A stretch of 64,000 nt of DNA. Origin: Pseudomonadota bacterium. Its GTDB lineage: Bacteria > Pseudomonadota > Alphaproteobacteria > Rhodospirillales > Magnetospirillaceae. Numbering within the stretch: the stretch's first letter is position 1; each line of letters opens with the position of its first letter. Below, one piece after another: positions 44,036 through 55,697 of this stretch. The position numbers and the translations under genes were made by a program. The notes below the pieces were generated by a model. The model made no database searches. It had not been told where the DNA came from and saw only the letters and a program-made list of their open reading frames with translations. The DNA is taken from contig JAJZUL010000001.1 in assembly GCA_021848545.1 (NCBI GenBank), forward strand, positions 1-64,000, read 5' to 3'.

Positions 44036-47000
44036 TCACATCCCCGATTCCGTCGCCAAAAGCGCCGATATCTCCCGCTCCAGCGCCACGTAATCGACCT
44101 TGCCGGTAGCCAGAAGCGGCAGGGACGAACGCGCCAACACGGTTTGAGGTCGGGCCAGATCGGGAAGGCCGCGCGCGGAAAGAGCGGCGGCCAGGCCGAT
44201 CCGATCGATACCCGTCGCCGTGGTCGCCAGCAGCAGCCTTTCCCCTTTGCGGGGATCGGGCGCCGCCACCACCGCATGCAACCCATCGGGCCAACGGGCC
44301 GCCACCGCTTCCTCCACCGCGCCCAGACTGACCATTTCACCGGCGATCTTGGCGAAGCGCCGGACCCGCCCGACGATGGTGACGAACCCGTCTTCGTCCA
44401 GCCGGGCGATATCGCCGGTATCGAACCAGCCCTCGGCCGGCGCCGTCCAGTCGCCCGGTCGGCCGGCGTCAAGATAGCCCAGCATCACATTGGGCCCCCG
44501 AACCCACAACCGGCCGCCCTGATCGATGCCCGGCACCGTCTCCAGGCGCGTCTCCACGCCGGGCAGCAGCCGTCCGACGGTTCCGCTTTTGTAATAATGG
44601 GGGGTGTTGACCGCCACCACCGGCGCCGCCTCCGTCACCCCGTAGCCTTCCAGCAGACGCAGGCCGAATTTCTCACCCCACAGGCGGCGTGTTTCGTCGC
44701 GCACCCGTTCACCGCCGGCGAACACATGACGCAACGACCGGAAATCCAGCGGATGGGCGAAACGCCCGTAGCCCGCCAAAAACGTATCCGTGGCGAACAA
44801 AATGGTGGCGCCCGAGCCATAGACCTGTTCGGGCACCCGCCGGTAATGCAGGGCGTTGGGATACAGAATCGAACGGACGCCCCATAGCAGGGGCAGCAAC
44901 AGCCCCCCCAGCAAACCGAAGGCGTGGAACAGAGGCAAAGGCGCGAACACCGTATCAGCGGCGGTGAGGTCGACGATGGAAGCCACCTGATGGCAATTGG
45001 CCAGCACGTTGCGATGGGACAGGACCACGCCCTTGGGCACCCCCTCCGATCCCGACGTGAACAGGATCACCGCCGGCCGGTCCGGATCGGCCATGGGCCG
45101 ACGCCGGAACCGCCGTCGTCCCGCCAGATAGCGGATCAGCCCCCGCATCCGGTCGAAAACGCCAAGATCGCGGCGGAGCGACTGAAGATCGATAATGGTC
45201 ACGGTCTCGCTCAGCGCGTCCCGTACCCGCTCCAGACGGGCGGCTTCGATAAATCGCGCCGAAGTCAGCACGGTTTTGATCCCGGCGGTGTGGCACGACG
45301 CGGTCAAAGCGGAGACGCCCGCCGTATAGTTCAGCAGAGCCGGAACCCGCCCGAACATTTGCAGGGCCAGCATGGTGATGGCGGTACCGGCGGCATTGGG
45401 CAGCATGATGCCGACGCTTTCTCCCGGCGCCGTGGACCGGGCCAGATGCCGCCCCAGCACCAGGGCGGCGATCAGGATCTGGCGCAGGGACAGGGGCCGG
45501 CGATCCATATCCTCCAGGACGGGACGACCGGCGCCGTGACACGCCGCCGCGTCCCACAGGGCGTCGGGCAGGGTCCGGTCCAGGTCGGCGGCGGCCATGG
45601 CCATATCGATCATGCGATCGTAAAGCCAGCGCCCGGCGGCCTGGCGCCTTTGCCGCCCCCGCACCATTCCCAATCCTTCCAGGCGCCGCGGCGGCCCGAT
45701 GGTCAGAGTCAGGGCGGGAAATGGCCGGCGCCGTATTTTCCCGCCCATATAGGAAAACGGCGTCCGCTCCGCTCCGGCGATATGCACCGGCACCACGGGC
45801 GCCCCGGTGCGGTCCAGGATCAGCCCCGGACCGTTATAAAGCTTCATCAAGCCGCCGGTCACGGTGATGCGCCCCTCGGGGAAAATCACCACCTTCCGCC
45901 CCTCTTCCACCCGGCGGACCATGGCGCGCACCGCCATCGGGCTGGTGGGATCGACCCTCAACACATCGACGAAACGCAAAAAGGGGGCGACCCACCACCA
46001 GTCCGCCACCTCCGTATCGACGACATAGGTGGGCCGTCCCGGCAGGAAGGCCGCCAGCAACAACCCGTCCAGCAGGCTGACATGGTTGGCGACGATGAGC
46101 GCGCCCCCGTCCACGGCAACCAGGTTTTCACCCCCCCTGACCTGGATTCCGTACACCAGTCGCAGCAGCCCGGCCAGCAGCCGCCGGCCCACCGGCACGG
46201 ACAAAAAGGCCAGCACCGCCATTCCGGCCACGGCGATGGTGGCGGCGCCCAACGCCACAAACACGCCGGTCAGCGACAGACCGGCCGCCAACAGGCCGAT
46301 GGTGGCGACGGACCCCGCGACCATGAACACGGCGTTGTAGACGTTGTTGGCGGCGATGGCCCGCGCCCGCATATCCTCGGGCGCGCGGGCCTGGATCATG
46401 GCGTACAGGGGAACGGTATAGAAACCGCCGCAGATCGACGCCCCCAACAGATCGCCGACGATCCGCCACCCCTGCCAATGGGCGAGAAAAGCCGAAATGC
46501 CGCCCAGCCCCGGTCCCGCCAGGGCGGCGCCTGGAACCGCCAGGGCGAAATCGATGGTGAACAGGCCGATCCCCAGGGCCGCCGCCGGCAGAATCCGGGG
46601 AGAAATCTCGCCTTTCATCAGCCGCGCCGCGCCCAGGGACCCCAGACCGACGCCGATGGAGAACAGCGCCAGGAACAAGGTGACGACCCGGTTGTCGGCG
46701 TGGAGCGTCCCCTTGGCGATGGCGGCGAATTCCGCCAGATAAACGGCGCCCACCAGCCAGAACCAGGAAATCGCCAGAATCGACAGATGAACGTCGCGCC
46801 GGGCGCGACCGGCCGCCAGCAAATCGCGGAGCGCCGCCGCCATGTTGCGCCGGATCGGCAATCCCGGCGCCGCCGCCACGGTGGCGGGAATGAAGCGACT
46901 GGCCAGATAACCGAAGACGGCCAGCAAAACGAGCGCCGCCGAGACGATGGCCGTCCCGCCCGGCAGACCGATCAACAGGCCGCCGGCGATGGTCCCCAGC

Positions 47001-47470
47001 AGAATGGCGACGAAGGTCCCGGCCTCGATCACGCCATTGCCGGTCACCAGATCGTCGGTATCGAGATGCTCGGGCAGAATGGCGTATTTCAGCGGCCCGA
47101 AAAAAGTCGCCTGGGTTCCCAGCAGGAACAGGATGCTGAGCAAGGCCCAGACCTGTCCGGTCACGAACGCCGCGCTGGCCAAGGTGGCGATGACGATTTC
47201 GGCGATCTTGATCCGCCGGATCAGCATGGCCTTGTCGTAACGGTCCGCCACCTCGCCGGCGGTGGCCGAAAACAGGACGAAGGGCAGAACCAGCGACGCC
47301 GCGGCCAAGGTGCTGACCACGGGCGCCGCCATGCCGCCGCCGGCCAACCGATACACCACCAGGACGATCAGCGCGTTCTTGAACAGATTGTCGTTGGCCG
47401 CCCCCAGGAACTGGGTGGCGAAAAGCGGCCCCAGCCTGCGGCTTCGCAGCAAAGCCAATGGCTTGTGCAC
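44036..47470 (-). CDS. Three-domain acyl-[ACP]-phospholipid O-acyltransferase (MFS-PlsC-AMP ligase)
   Basis: This 1144-residue fusion has an N-terminal MFS lysophospholipid flippase like LplT (about 1-410, twelve TM segments, starting [16 protein letters not shown]). A PlsC acyltransferase at about 430-610 carries NHVSLLDG and [12 protein letters not shown]-terminal AMP-binding acyl-ACP synthetase holds [18 protein letters not shown] and GYGVTEAAP. It matches Aas joined to LplT and should import lysophospholipid and re-acylate it. It is transcribed divergently from uvrA. Confidence 0.93.
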   Translation of the reverse strand: MHKPLALLRSRRLGPLFATQFLGAANDNLFKNALIVLVVYRLAGGGMAAPVVSTLAAASLVLPFVLFSATAGEVADRYDKAMLIRRIKIAEIVIATLASAAFVTGQVWALLSILFLLGTQATFFGPLKYAILPEHLDTDDLVTGNGVIEAGTFVAILLGTIAGGLLIGLPGGTAIVSAALVLLAVFGYLASRFIPATVAAAPGLPIRRNMAAALRDLLAAGRARRDVHLSILAISWFWLVGAVYLAEFAAIAKGTLHADNRVVTLFLALFSIGVGLGSLGAARLMKGEISPRILPAAALGIGLFTIDFALAVPGAALAGPGLGGISAFLAHWQGWRIVGDLLGASICGGFYTVPLYAMIQARAPEDMRARAIAANNVYNAVFMVAGSVATIGLLAAGLSLTGVFVALGAATIAVAGMAVLAFLSVPVGRRLLAGLLRLVYGIQVRGGENLVAVDGGALIVANHVSLLDGLLLAAFLPGRPTYVVDTEVADWWWVAPFLRFVDVLRVDPTSPMAVRAMVRRVEEGRKVVIFPEGRITVTGGLMKLYNGPGLILDRTGAPVVPVHIAGAERTPFSYMGGKIRRRPFPALTLTIGPPRRLEGLGMVRGRQRRQAAGRWLYDRMIDMAMAAADLDRTLPDALWDAAACHGAGRPVLEDMDRRPLSLRQILIAALVLGRHLARSTAPGESVGIMLPNAAGTAITMLALQMFGRVPALLNYTAGVSALTASCHTAGIKTVLTSARFIEAARLERVRDALSETVTIIDLQSLRRDLGVFDRMRGLIRYLAGRRRFRRRPMADPDRPAVILFTSGSEGVPKGVVLSHRNVLANCHQVASIVDLTAADTVFAPLPLFHAFGLLGGLLLPLLWGVRSILYPNALHYRRVPEQVYGSGATILFATDTFLAGYGRFAHPLDFRSLRHVFAGGERVRDETRRLWGEKFGLRLLEGYGVTEAAPVVAVNTPHYYKSGTVGRLLPGVETRLETVPGIDQGGRLWVRGPNVMLGYLDAGRPGDWTAPAEGWFDTGDIARLDEDGFVTIVGRVRRFAKIAGEMVSLGAVEEAVAARWPDGLHAVVAAPDPRKGERLLLATTATGIDRIGLAAALSARGLPDLARPQTVLARSSLPLLATGKVDYVALEREISALLATESGM

Positions 47471-47586
47471 CCCGTCCCCCTTTCGCTTTGCGCGGCCGCC
47501 CCTTTGAGGGCAGGCGGCACTTTATCACGGGCGGCAAACCCTCTACCATCCGCCGGCTGACGCGGCAGACCCAGGACGGACGGTAC

Positions 47587-50430
47587 ATGAGCGGATTCAT
47601 TCGCGTGCGCGGGGCGCGCGAACACAACCTCAAGACTGTCGATGTCGATTTGCCGCGCGACCGCCTGGTGGTCATCACCGGCCTGTCGGGATCGGGAAAA
47701 TCGTCGCTGGCCTTCGACACCATCTATGCCGAGGGCCAACGGCGCTACGTCGAATCCCTGTCGGCCTATGCCCGCCAGTTTCTGGAGCTGATGCAAAAGC
47801 CCGATGTGGACAGCATCGAGGGGCTGTCCCCGGCCATTTCCATCGAACAAAAGACCACGTCCCGCAATCCGCGCTCGACCGTAGGGACGGTGACCGAGAT
47901 CTACGATTACATGCGCCTGTTATGGGCGCGGGTCGGCATCCCCCATTCGCCCGCCACCGGCCTGCCCATCGAAAGCCAGACGGTCAGCCAGATGGTGGAC
48001 CGCATCGAGGAAATGGCCGAGGGAACGCGCCTGTTGCTGCTGGCGCCCTATGTGCGCGGCCGCAAGGGCGAATATCGCAAGGACCTCCAGGATCTGCAGA
48101 AAAAAGGGTTCCAGCGCGTCAAGGTGGACGGAACCCTGTACGAGATCGACGCGGTCCCCCCGCTCGACAAAAAGAAAAAGCACGATATCGAGGTGGTGGT
48201 CGACCGCCTGGTGGTCCGTCCCGGTTTGGGCAACCGGGTGGCGGATTCCCTGGAAATCGCCCTGTCCCTGGCCGACGGCCTGTGTTTCGCCGAAAACGCC
48301 GATAATGGCGAGCGGACCACTTTCTCGTCCAAATTCGCCTGCCCGGTCTCGGGCTTCACCATCGAGGAAATCGAACCCCGCCTGTTCTCCTTCAACAATC
48401 CCTTCGGCGCCTGCCCGGTCTGCGATGGTTTGGGGATCAAGCTGTATTTCGATCCGGCCCTGGTGGTGCCCGATATCGACCTGTCCCTGCGCGACGGCGC
48501 CGTGGCGCCCTGGGCCAACGCCTCGTCCCATTATTACCTTCAAACCCTGGAAGGTCTGGCCCGCCATTACGGCGCCGACATCTACACGCCCTGGCGGCGC
48601 CTGCCCACCACCCTGCGCGATGCCATTCTGTATGGCTCCGGCGCCGAATCCATCCGCATCCGCTATGAGGACGGAAGCCGCGCCTACGACACCGAGAAGC
48701 CGTTCGAGGGCGTCATCGCCAATATGGAGCGACGCTATCGCGATACGGATTCGGCCTGGATGCGCGAGGAGCTGTCGCGCTATCAGGCGACCCAGCCCTG
48801 CGAAGCCTGCCATGGCGCGCGGCTGAAGCCGGAAGCCCTGGCGGTCAAGATTCGCGGCCAGGACATTTCCTCGATCACCGCCCTGTCCATCGCCGAGGCC
48901 CGCGACTGGTTCGACACCCTGTCTCCCGCGCTTCGTCCCAAGGACCGTGACATCGCCCGGAGAATTTTAAGGGAAATCAACGACCGCCTGGGATTCCTTG
49001 TCGATGTCGGGCTCGATTACCTGACGCTGGCGCGCAATTCCGGCACCCTGTCGGGCGGTGAAAGCCAACGCATCCGTCTGGCCAGCCAGATCGGCAGCGG
49101 CCTGACCGGCGTGCTGTACGTTCTCGACGAACCATCCATCGGCCTGCACCAGCGCGACAACGACCGCCTGCTGGGGACGTTGAAGCGCCTGCGCGACATC
49201 GGTAATACGGTCATCGTCGTCGAACATGACGAAGACGCCATCCGCGCCGCCGATTATCTGGTGGATATGGGGCCGGGCGCCGGCATCCATGGCGGCGAAA
49301 TCATCGCCGAAGGCACGCCCGAGCAGGTGATGCATCATCCCGACAGCCTGACCGGCCAATATCTGACCGGCCGGCGCTTCGTACCGGTTCCCGAAACCCG
49401 GCGGCCGGGCAACGGCAACCGGCTGGCCATCAAGGGCGCCAGCGGCAACAACCTTCAATCCGTCGATGTCGAGGTACCGCTGGGAACCTTCACCTGCGTC
49501 ACCGGCGTTTCCGGCGGCGGCAAATCGACCCTGGTGATCGAGACCCTGTACCGCGCCCTGGCCCGGCGGCTGATGGGCGCGCGCGAGCATCCGGCCCCGT
49601 TCGAGCGCATCGACGGCATCGAACATCTGGACAAGATCATCGATATCGACCAGTCGCCGATCGGGCGGACCCCGCGTTCCAACCCCGCCACCTATTCCGG
49701 CGCCTTCACCCCCATCCGCGAATGGTTCGCCGAATTGCCCGAAGCCAAGACCCGCGGCTACAAGGCCGGCCGCTTCAGCTTCAACGTCAAGGGCGGACGC
49801 TGCGAAGCCTGCCAGGGCGACGGCGTAATCAAGATCGAAATGCACTTTTTGCCGGATGTCTATGTCGAATGCGACGTTTGCAAGGGCAAGCGCTATAACC
49901 GGGAAACCCTGGAAATAACATTTAAAGGCAAATCGATATCCGACGTTCTTGATATGACGGTCGAGGAAGCCGCCTTGTTTTTTCAGGCGGTTCCCGCCAT
50001 CCGCGACAAGATGGAGACCTTGCGCCGGGTGGGGTTGGACTACATCCATCTCGGCCAGCAGGCCACCACCCTGTCCGGCGGCGAGGCGCAGCGGGTCAAG
50101 CTGGCCAAGGAATTGTCGCGACGGGCCACCGGCCGCACCCTGTACATCCTCGACGAACCCACCACCGGCCTGCATTTCGAAGATGTCCGCAAATTGCTGG
50201 AGGTCCTGCAGGCCCTGGTCGAAAGCGGCAACACGGTTCTGGTCATCGAACACAATCTGGAAGTCATCAAGACCGCCGATTGGGTGATCGACCTCGGACC
50301 GGAGGGGGGATCTGGCGGCGGCCGCGTGGTGGCGGCGGGCACGCCCGAGGCGGTGGTCGTCTGCCACGACAGCCATACCGGCCGCTATCTGGCCCCCGTT
50401 CTGGAACGCCGGCTGTCGATCCCGGCCTGA
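47587..50430 (+). CDS. uvrA: Excinuclease ABC subunit A
   Basis: This 947-residue damage-recognition ATPase of nucleotide excision repair has two ABC modules with Walker [11 protein letters not shown] and [10 protein letters not shown]. Zinc-binding cysteine pairs are at [16 protein letters not shown] and CEACQGDG, and the signatures are LSGGESQRI and LSGGEAQRV. Length is normal. The ATG at 47587 matches the family N-terminus. No SOS box was seen in the 116 bp shared with the divergent gene, although uvrA is often LexA-controlled. Confidence 0.97.
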   Translation: MSGFIRVRGAREHNLKTVDVDLPRDRLVVITGLSGSGKSSLAFDTIYAEGQRRYVESLSAYARQFLELMQKPDVDSIEGLSPAISIEQKTTSRNPRSTVGTVTEIYDYMRLLWARVGIPHSPATGLPIESQTVSQMVDRIEEMAEGTRLLLLAPYVRGRKGEYRKDLQDLQKKGFQRVKVDGTLYEIDAVPPLDKKKKHDIEVVVDRLVVRPGLGNRVADSLEIALSLADGLCFAENADNGERTTFSSKFACPVSGFTIEEIEPRLFSFNNPFGACPVCDGLGIKLYFDPALVVPDIDLSLRDGAVAPWANASSHYYLQTLEGLARHYGADIYTPWRRLPTTLRDAILYGSGAESIRIRYEDGSRAYDTEKPFEGVIANMERRYRDTDSAWMREELSRYQATQPCEACHGARLKPEALAVKIRGQDISSITALSIAEARDWFDTLSPALRPKDRDIARRILREINDRLGFLVDVGLDYLTLARNSGTLSGGESQRIRLASQIGSGLTGVLYVLDEPSIGLHQRDNDRLLGTLKRLRDIGNTVIVVEHDEDAIRAADYLVDMGPGAGIHGGEIIAEGTPEQVMHHPDSLTGQYLTGRRFVPVPETRRPGNGNRLAIKGASGNNLQSVDVEVPLGTFTCVTGVSGGGKSTLVIETLYRALARRLMGAREHPAPFERIDGIEHLDKIIDIDQSPIGRTPRSNPATYSGAFTPIREWFAELPEAKTRGYKAGRFSFNVKGGRCEACQGDGVIKIEMHFLPDVYVECDVCKGKRYNRETLEITFKGKSISDVLDMTVEEAALFFQAVPAIRDKMETLRRVGLDYIHLGQQATTLSGGEAQRVKLAKELSRRATGRTLYILDEPTTGLHFEDVRKLLEVLQALVESGNTVLVIEHNLEVIKTADWVIDLGPEGGSGGGRVVAAGTPEAVVVCHDSHTGRYLAPVLERRLSIPA

Positions 50431-50497
50431 GTTTCATGTGGAAAAATCGGCCGCGGCGCGGCTATGGTGCGCTTTTTCCCGTTACCGGAGCCTGTCC

Positions 50498-50824
50498 ATG
50501 CCCTCCCCCTCCTCTATCCGCGCCTCCCATATCCTGCTGATGTACAAGGGGTCCATGCGCTCCAGCGCGACCCGCAGCGCCGAAGAGGCGCGCACCGAAA
50601 TCGAAACGATGAGAAATGAAATCGCCGCCGGCGCCGACTTCGCCGATGTGGCCCGCGATCGCTCCGATTGCCCGTCCGGCAAGGAAGGCGGCGATCTCGG
50701 CGAATTTTCGCGGGGAGCGATGGTGCCGTCCTTCGAAGTCGCCGCTTTCGCCCTTCAGCCCGGCGAGGTCAGCGACGTGGTCGAAACCGATTTCGGCTTC
50801 CATCTCATCAAGCGCACCGCCTGA
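50498..50824 (+). CDS. Single-domain parvulin peptidyl-prolyl isomerase
   Basis: This 108-residue protein is a bare PpiC/rotamase domain. IRASHILLMYKGS, DCPSGKEGGDLGEFSRGAM and VVETDFGFHLIKRT are the family motifs. With no signal or TM it is cytoplasmic. GGAG lies seven bases before the ATG at 50498. It follows uvrA by 67 bp. The insertion between SHILLMYKG and the next helix is short and basic. Confidence 0.93.
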   Translation: MPSPSSIRASHILLMYKGSMRSSATRSAEEARTEIETMRNEIAAGADFADVARDRSDCPSGKEGGDLGEFSRGAMVPSFEVAAFALQPGEVSDVVETDFGFHLIKRTA

Positions 50825-50843
50825 ATACGGACTGGGCGGTCTG

Positions 50844-51257
50844 TTACGGTTGGGCCGCCCGTCGCCGTTCCTCGATATCCTCTTTCGTGCACAGATCGTA
50901 GCGGATCAGCGCCGAATCCACCGTCCGCGCCGCCAATTCCCGCCATTTGGCCATGGCAGACTCGTGGTCGAAAGGCCCGTAAACCTCCAGCGGATGGCCG
51001 GGCGCCATGCGAATGAAATCGGTTTCGGCATATTCGCCGCCGGTGACGTACCAGTTCTCGCCGGCCCTTTTGTCCTCGGCGCGGATGAAATAGCGGACCA
51101 TGGCGTTGTCCACCGTCTTGCCGGTCAGCGCCCGCCAGCATTCATGGGCGGCGCGCTCATCGAACGGCCCGAACCGTTCCTCGCCGTGACCGATCGCGAA
51201 TTCGGTGAAGGTGGTGTCGGCGTATTCCCCACCGACCACGAAATATCTTTTGGTCAT
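50844..51257 (-). CDS. Tandem DUF4170 protein
   Basis: This 137-residue protein is made of two copies of the DUF4170 domain. The first runs YFVVGGEYADTTF to VDNAMVRYFI and the second WYVTGGEYAETDF to VDSALIRYDL. Each includes a YGPF or FGPF turn. DUF4170 is an alphaproteobacterial family of unknown function, usually with one copy. The product has no TM or signal. It converges on the parvulin gene, with 19 bases between. Confidence 0.85.
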   Translation of the reverse strand: MTKRYFVVGGEYADTTFTEFAIGHGEERFGPFDERAAHECWRALTGKTVDNAMVRYFIRAEDKRAGENWYVTGGEYAETDFIRMAPGHPLEVYGPFDHESAMAKWRELAARTVDSALIRYDLCTKEDIEERRRAAQP

Positions 51258-51427
51258 GGCACCCCGCTTTCCGCCCGGGACATCTTATTATCCGGGGCGG
51301 AAAAAATCTCCCGGTGCGGCCGACGGCGGCAAATTTTTCCGACCTATCCAGCCGAAAACGCCGGATTTGATGGCAAAATCCTGGCACGCGCCTTGCGTCT
51401 TCATGGCCAAACCACCAGGAGACGATC

Positions 51428-51694
51428 ATGAATCCCGTGCCGTCGATACCACCGCAGATTCTGCTTCAGCCCATGCGCCAGGGCAACAGCCACTCGATCA
51501 ATCCCCCCAAGGGCGACGCCACCGAATCGGTCTTCGCCAATTACGCTTTCGGCCCGCTCAAGCCCGACAATGGCCGGGGCACCAAGGGCGCCGCCCCGAT
51601 CGACCCCTTCGGCAAGCCGGCCGCCGCCGCGCCGCCGGCCTCGACCGCCTGGATCGCCCAATTGCAGGCCAGCAGCAGCACCAACAAGGGCTGA
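51428..51694 (+). CDS. Small hypothetical protein (88 residues)
   Basis: AGGAGA lies six bases before the ATG, a strong site. The protein is Pro/Ala/Ser-rich and probably disordered, with segments PPQILLQPMRQGNSHSINPP and YAFGPLKPDNGRG. No TM, signal or known domain. It lies in the otherwise empty 500 bp between the DUF4170 gene and trmFO. I do not recognise it. Confidence 0.55.
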   Translation: MNPVPSIPPQILLQPMRQGNSHSINPPKGDATESVFANYAFGPLKPDNGRGTKGAAPIDPFGKPAAAAPPASTAWIAQLQASSSTNKG

Positions 51695-51755
51695 CACTTT
51701 TCGCCGGCACCGGCAGCCACTGGACAGAGTCCGCGGGCCGGGGTAAGTCGAGGGC

Positions 51756-53087
51756 ATGAATCGTCCCCTTCATGTCATCGGCGGTGGTCTGGCCGGCTGC
51801 GAAGCGGCCTGGCAGATCGCGCGTGCCGGTCTGCCGGTGGTGCTGCACGAAATGCGGCCGCACCGCACCACCCCCGCCCACGCCACCAGCCATCTGGCCG
51901 AACTGGTCTGCTCCAACAGCTTCCGTTCCGACGACAGCGCCCATAACGCGGTCGGCCTGCTGCATGAGGAAATGCGCCGGGCCGGTTCCCTGATCCTGGC
52001 CACGGCCGACGCCCATCGCGTTCCCGCCGGCGGCGCGCTGGCGGTGGACCGGGACGGCTTTGCCCAAGGGGTCGAAACGGCGCTGGCCGCCCTGCCCAAT
52101 CTGACCATAGAGCGGGAGGAAATAGCCGGTCTTCCCCCGTCCGACTGGGAACAGACGATCATCGCCACCGGCCCCCTGACCTCTCCGCCTCTGGCGGAGG
52201 CCTTGCGGACGATCACGGGTGAAGACAGCTTGGCGTTTTTCGACGCCATCGCTCCGATCGTTCACCGCGATTCGATCGATTTCGACAAGGCCTGGTTCCA
52301 GTCGCGCTACGACAAGGGCGAAGGATCCGACTATATCAACTGCCCCCTGACCCGCGACCAGTACGAAGCGTTCATCGACGCCCTGCTGGGCGCCGAAACC
52401 GTGCCGTTTCGCGATTGGGAGCGGGATACCCCCTATTTCGAAGGCTGCCTTCCGATCGAGGTGATGGCGGCGCGCGGTCGCCAGACCCTGGCCTTCGGGC
52501 CGATGAAGCCGGTGGGATTGACCAATCCCCACGGCCCCAAGCCCCATGCGGTGATCCAGTTGCGCCAGGACAACGCGCTCGCCACCCTGTTCAACATGGT
52601 GGGGTTCCAGACCAAGCTTCGCCACGGCGCGCAGATAGAGGTCTTCCGCACCATACCGGGACTGGAACAGGCCGAATTCGCCCGTCTGGGGGGGCTGCAC
52701 CGCAACACCTTCGTCAACGGCCCCAAGGTTCTGGACGAGCGCTTGCGCCTGCGCGCGGCGCCGCATATACGGCTGGCCGGCCAGATCACCGGTTGCGAAG
52801 GCTATGTGGAAAGCGCGGCCCTGGGGCTTCTGGCCGGCCGTTTCGCCGCCCGTGAACGCCTGGAGCGGCCGCTGGTTCCCCCGCCGTTGACCACGGCGCT
52901 GGGCGCGCTGCTGGGCCATGTCACCGGTCTGGCCGAGGCCGAGACCTATCAACCGATGAACATCAATTTCGGCCTGTTCCCCCCGCCGCCCGAACGCGAC
53001 GAAAACGGCCGCAAGATCAAGGGCCGCGACCGCAAGGCCCTGTATTCCGCCCGCGCGCTGACCGACCTGCAGGCGTGGCTGGACTAA
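51756..53087 (+). CDS. trmFO: Folate/FAD-dependent tRNA (uracil-54-C5)-methyltransferase TrmFO
   Basis: This 443-residue flavoenzyme methylates U54 in the T loop of tRNA using methylene-tetrahydrofolate. [19 protein letters not shown] is the FAD-binding site, [14 protein letters not shown] and the conserved Cys in [11 protein letters not shown] follow, and [14 protein letters not shown] is near the end. Length is normal for the family. The ATG at 51756 fits the conserved start. Confidence 0.96.
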   Translation: MNRPLHVIGGGLAGCEAAWQIARAGLPVVLHEMRPHRTTPAHATSHLAELVCSNSFRSDDSAHNAVGLLHEEMRRAGSLILATADAHRVPAGGALAVDRDGFAQGVETALAALPNLTIEREEIAGLPPSDWEQTIIATGPLTSPPLAEALRTITGEDSLAFFDAIAPIVHRDSIDFDKAWFQSRYDKGEGSDYINCPLTRDQYEAFIDALLGAETVPFRDWERDTPYFEGCLPIEVMAARGRQTLAFGPMKPVGLTNPHGPKPHAVIQLRQDNALATLFNMVGFQTKLRHGAQIEVFRTIPGLEQAEFARLGGLHRNTFVNGPKVLDERLRLRAAPHIRLAGQITGCEGYVESAALGLLAGRFAARERLERPLVPPPLTTALGALLGHVTGLAEAETYQPMNINFGLFPPPPERDENGRKIKGRDRKALYSARALTDLQAWLD

Positions 53088-53135
53088 ACCGGTCCCAGCG
53101 CCCCCCCATACCGCGCCTTTATCGAAGGAAATCCC

Positions 53136-53903
53136 ATGGTCGCCAGACTTGCCGCAATCCTGATCCTGCTCGCCGGTCTGGCCGGAACCGCCAGAGCCCA
53201 GGACGGCGCGCCGCTGACCCCCCGTCAGGTCCAGGACGTCCAGCAGATCATCCGCTCCTATCTGACGGCGCACCCGGAGATCATCGCCAACGCCATGGAG
53301 GCGTTGCGCGAAAAGATGCAGGCCCAGGCGGCAGCCGCCACCCGCCAGGCGATCAGCGCCCATAAGACGGAATTGTTCGACGATGGGAACGACCCGATCG
53401 CCGGCAACCCCAAGGGCGATGTGACCATCGTCGAATTCTTCGACTACAATTGCGTCTATTGTCGCGCATCGACAAAGGCGCTGCTCGACGCCGTCAAGGC
53501 CGATGGCGACGTCAAGGTCGTCTATAAGGAATTGCCGATCCTGACGCCCAGTTCCGTAGTGGATTCACGCATGGCGCTGGCGGCGATGAAACAGGGAAAA
53601 TATGAAGCGCTTCACCGAGCCTTCATGGCGGTCCGCGGCCTGTTGGACGCGAAAATGGCCTACGGCATCGCCCGCGGAACCGGTCTCGACATGGCGCGCC
53701 TCAAAAAAGATATGAAATCGGCTGCGGTCACCGAAGAAATCCGCCGCAACAAGGAATTGGCCAGCGCGCTGGGAATCGACGGCACGCCGACATTCGTGAT
53801 CGGGGATATGATGTTTGCCCAGGCCCTGGATGCGGCACAATTCACCGAGCTTTTCCACGCCGCCCGCGCCGACGAGAAGGTCGGCTCTCAATCGGAAAAA
53901 TAG
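53136..53903 (+). CDS. DsbA/Com1-family periplasmic thiol-disulfide protein
   Basis: This 255-residue protein has a signal peptide (LAAILILLAGLAGTARA), a helical N-terminal segment that may mediate oligomerisation as in ScsC, and a thioredoxin-fold DsbA domain. The active site is C106-V-Y-C109 (DYNCVYCRAS). The cis-Pro loop is GIDGTPTFVIGD. It could act as oxidase or isomerase in the periplasm; the partner DsbB/DsbD is not here. It follows trmFO by 48 bp. Confidence 0.9.
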   Translation: MVARLAAILILLAGLAGTARAQDGAPLTPRQVQDVQQIIRSYLTAHPEIIANAMEALREKMQAQAAAATRQAISAHKTELFDDGNDPIAGNPKGDVTIVEFFDYNCVYCRASTKALLDAVKADGDVKVVYKELPILTPSSVVDSRMALAAMKQGKYEALHRAFMAVRGLLDAKMAYGIARGTGLDMARLKKDMKSAAVTEEIRRNKELASALGIDGTPTFVIGDMMFAQALDAAQFTELFHAARADEKVGSQSEK

Positions 53904-53910
53904 ACGAATC

Positions 53911-55479
53911 TTAGTTCTGCAGGTCGCGCGCCGTCATCAACATCTGATTGGCGGCCCTGAGGACTTCGGCGTTACTGGCATATGCCTTTTGCGTCAGAAT
54001 CATGTCGGTGAATTGGGTTCCCAGATCGACATTGGATTGTTCCAGGGACCCGCCGACGATGGTGCTGTTATTGCCGATCTGATTGACGCCCTGCACCGTC
54101 ACCGTTCCCGCATTCTGGGTCAATTGGAACATATTGCCGCTGGTCGGATTGAGATTGTCGGGTGCGGTGAAGGTGGCGACCGGCACCTTGAACAAGGTCC
54201 GGCTTTGACCGTTGTCGTAGGTGGCGTTCAGATTGCCCTGGGTGTCGAACTGATAGCTGCTCAGATGGCCCGAGGGATAGCCGTTCTGCTGGCTGCTGGC
54301 CACCTGGATTTGGCCGTTGCTGACATACTGGGTCAATTTGCTGAGATTGATGTCCACCGATGACGTGGCGCCATCAGCCCAGGTCGCGTTCACGGTCGTC
54401 GATGTCGGGGAAATGATGTTGCCGGCCCCGTCGAAGGTTATGGGCACGGGCGCCGTCGAAATCGAGGCCCCCGACTCGCTGGTGCCGAAATGAAGGTACC
54501 AGCTGTTGGCCCCGGACTTCTCGAATTCCAGGGACAGGTTATGCGCCCCCGATTGGGAATCATAGACCGGGATGGTCGTGCTCTGGGTGGAATAGCTGGG
54601 ACGATAAGTGGTGAGATTGACGCTTGGTGTCGTAGTTCCCGGCACCCCCCAATTGACGGAAAAGGCCTGGGTGGCCGGCGACGGCGAGGTGATGGCGCCG
54701 GTATTGTCCATGGTGACCGTATAGCTGCCGCTGGGGGTGCCGCCGCCGGTGGCGCCGGTGGCGGCGACCGTCCAGGTATTGCCGCTGGACCGGGTCCAGG
54801 TCAGGGTCAAATTCTGGGGATTGCCGCCGGCATCGGTGATCGGCACCGTACTGGTCTGAGGGTCCTGGGTGATCGCGGCATCGGCCGGAACGTTGGCGAC
54901 CAGGCTGGCCGCCGTGGTCGCCACGGCCGGCATGGCGGTGGTGGGCGTGATATAGACCGGTTGCAGTGTCTGGGTGGCGCTGCTGGAAATCGTTCCCGTT
55001 TTGGGATCAGGCATCCACCCCATCAGATAATTGCCGCCGGAAGTGACGAAATAGGATTTGCCGGTACCATCCGCCAGTTGGGAAAAGGAGCCGTCACGGG
55101 TGTAGGCGGTACTGGTGCTGGTGGCAAGACTGGTGGGCGCCGTCGGCGCTCCGCCGGTCGAGCTCGGCGGCTCGGTAATGAAGAATCCGGAACCGTTGAT
55201 GGCGATGTCGCTGTACTGGTTGGTGGAGAGGAGATTGCCCTGAGTGCTGATCTCGTAGGTATTGACCGGCTGAACGCCGAAGACCTGGGTCGAACCGGTA
55301 TCGCCCGTATTGGGATTGTTCGGCGTCGCCAATTGTTCCGACAACTGGGTCTGGAATGTGGTGTTTTCAGTCTTATAGGCGGTCGTATTGACGTTCGCGA
55401 TGTTCTGGCTGATGGTCCCCAGCTGAACACTCATCGAATTCATACCCGACGTGGCGTTGGCCAACGCACCCCAAAGCAT
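53911..55479 (-). CDS. flgE: Flagellar hook protein FlgE
   Basis: This 522-residue axial protein has conserved termini: NSMSVQLGTISQNIANVNTT at the N-end and DLGTQFTDMILTQKAYASNA with LRAANQMLMTARDL at the C-end. These form the D0 coiled coil. The middle is Ser/Thr/Gly-rich and lacks cysteine. AGGAGG lies six bases before the ATG at 55479. No other flagellar gene lies beside it, which is unusual for flgE. Confidence 0.9.
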   Translation of the reverse strand: MLWGALANATSGMNSMSVQLGTISQNIANVNTTAYKTENTTFQTQLSEQLATPNNPNTGDTGSTQVFGVQPVNTYEISTQGNLLSTNQYSDIAINGSGFFITEPPSSTGGAPTAPTSLATSTSTAYTRDGSFSQLADGTGKSYFVTSGGNYLMGWMPDPKTGTISSSATQTLQPVYITPTTAMPAVATTAASLVANVPADAAITQDPQTSTVPITDAGGNPQNLTLTWTRSSGNTWTVAATGATGGGTPSGSYTVTMDNTGAITSPSPATQAFSVNWGVPGTTTPSVNLTTYRPSYSTQSTTIPVYDSQSGAHNLSLEFEKSGANSWYLHFGTSESGASISTAPVPITFDGAGNIISPTSTTVNATWADGATSSVDINLSKLTQYVSNGQIQVASSQQNGYPSGHLSSYQFDTQGNLNATYDNGQSRTLFKVPVATFTAPDNLNPTSGNMFQLTQNAGTVTVQGVNQIGNNSTIVGGSLEQSNVDLGTQFTDMILTQKAYASNAEVLRAANQMLMTARDLQN

Positions 55480-55639
55480 TCTTGCCTCCTGACCCCACGG
55501 ACACGCGTCCATCCAGGTTGATGCAAGTGTCGGGCCAAATGAAGGGCCCAGGATTTCCGGGAGATTCGCGCTTATATGGGCAGATTCTGCCGGGTAGCCC
55601 GGAAGTCACCGGCACCTTTTGCCGATCGGCAAATGCCGC

Positions 55640-55671
55640 AGCGCGCGACGGGCTTGAACCCGTCGCGCGCT
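55640..55671 (-). terminator. Perfect GC hairpin downstream of the decarboxylase
   Basis: AGCGCGCGACGGG and CCCGTCGCGCGCT form a 13 bp stem with a six-base loop, 27 bases past the decarboxylase stop. No T run follows, so it may be an mRNA 3' stabiliser as well. Confidence 0.55.
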
Positions 55672-55697
55672 GAACTGGTGAAAACCGATGGCAGCGA

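Noticed and set aside
44924-47560. 878-codon plus-strand frame opposite the acyltransferase fusion
   Set aside because: Composition is Gln/His/Gly-rich with no domain, and the opposite strand encodes a full MFS-PlsC-AMP ligase.
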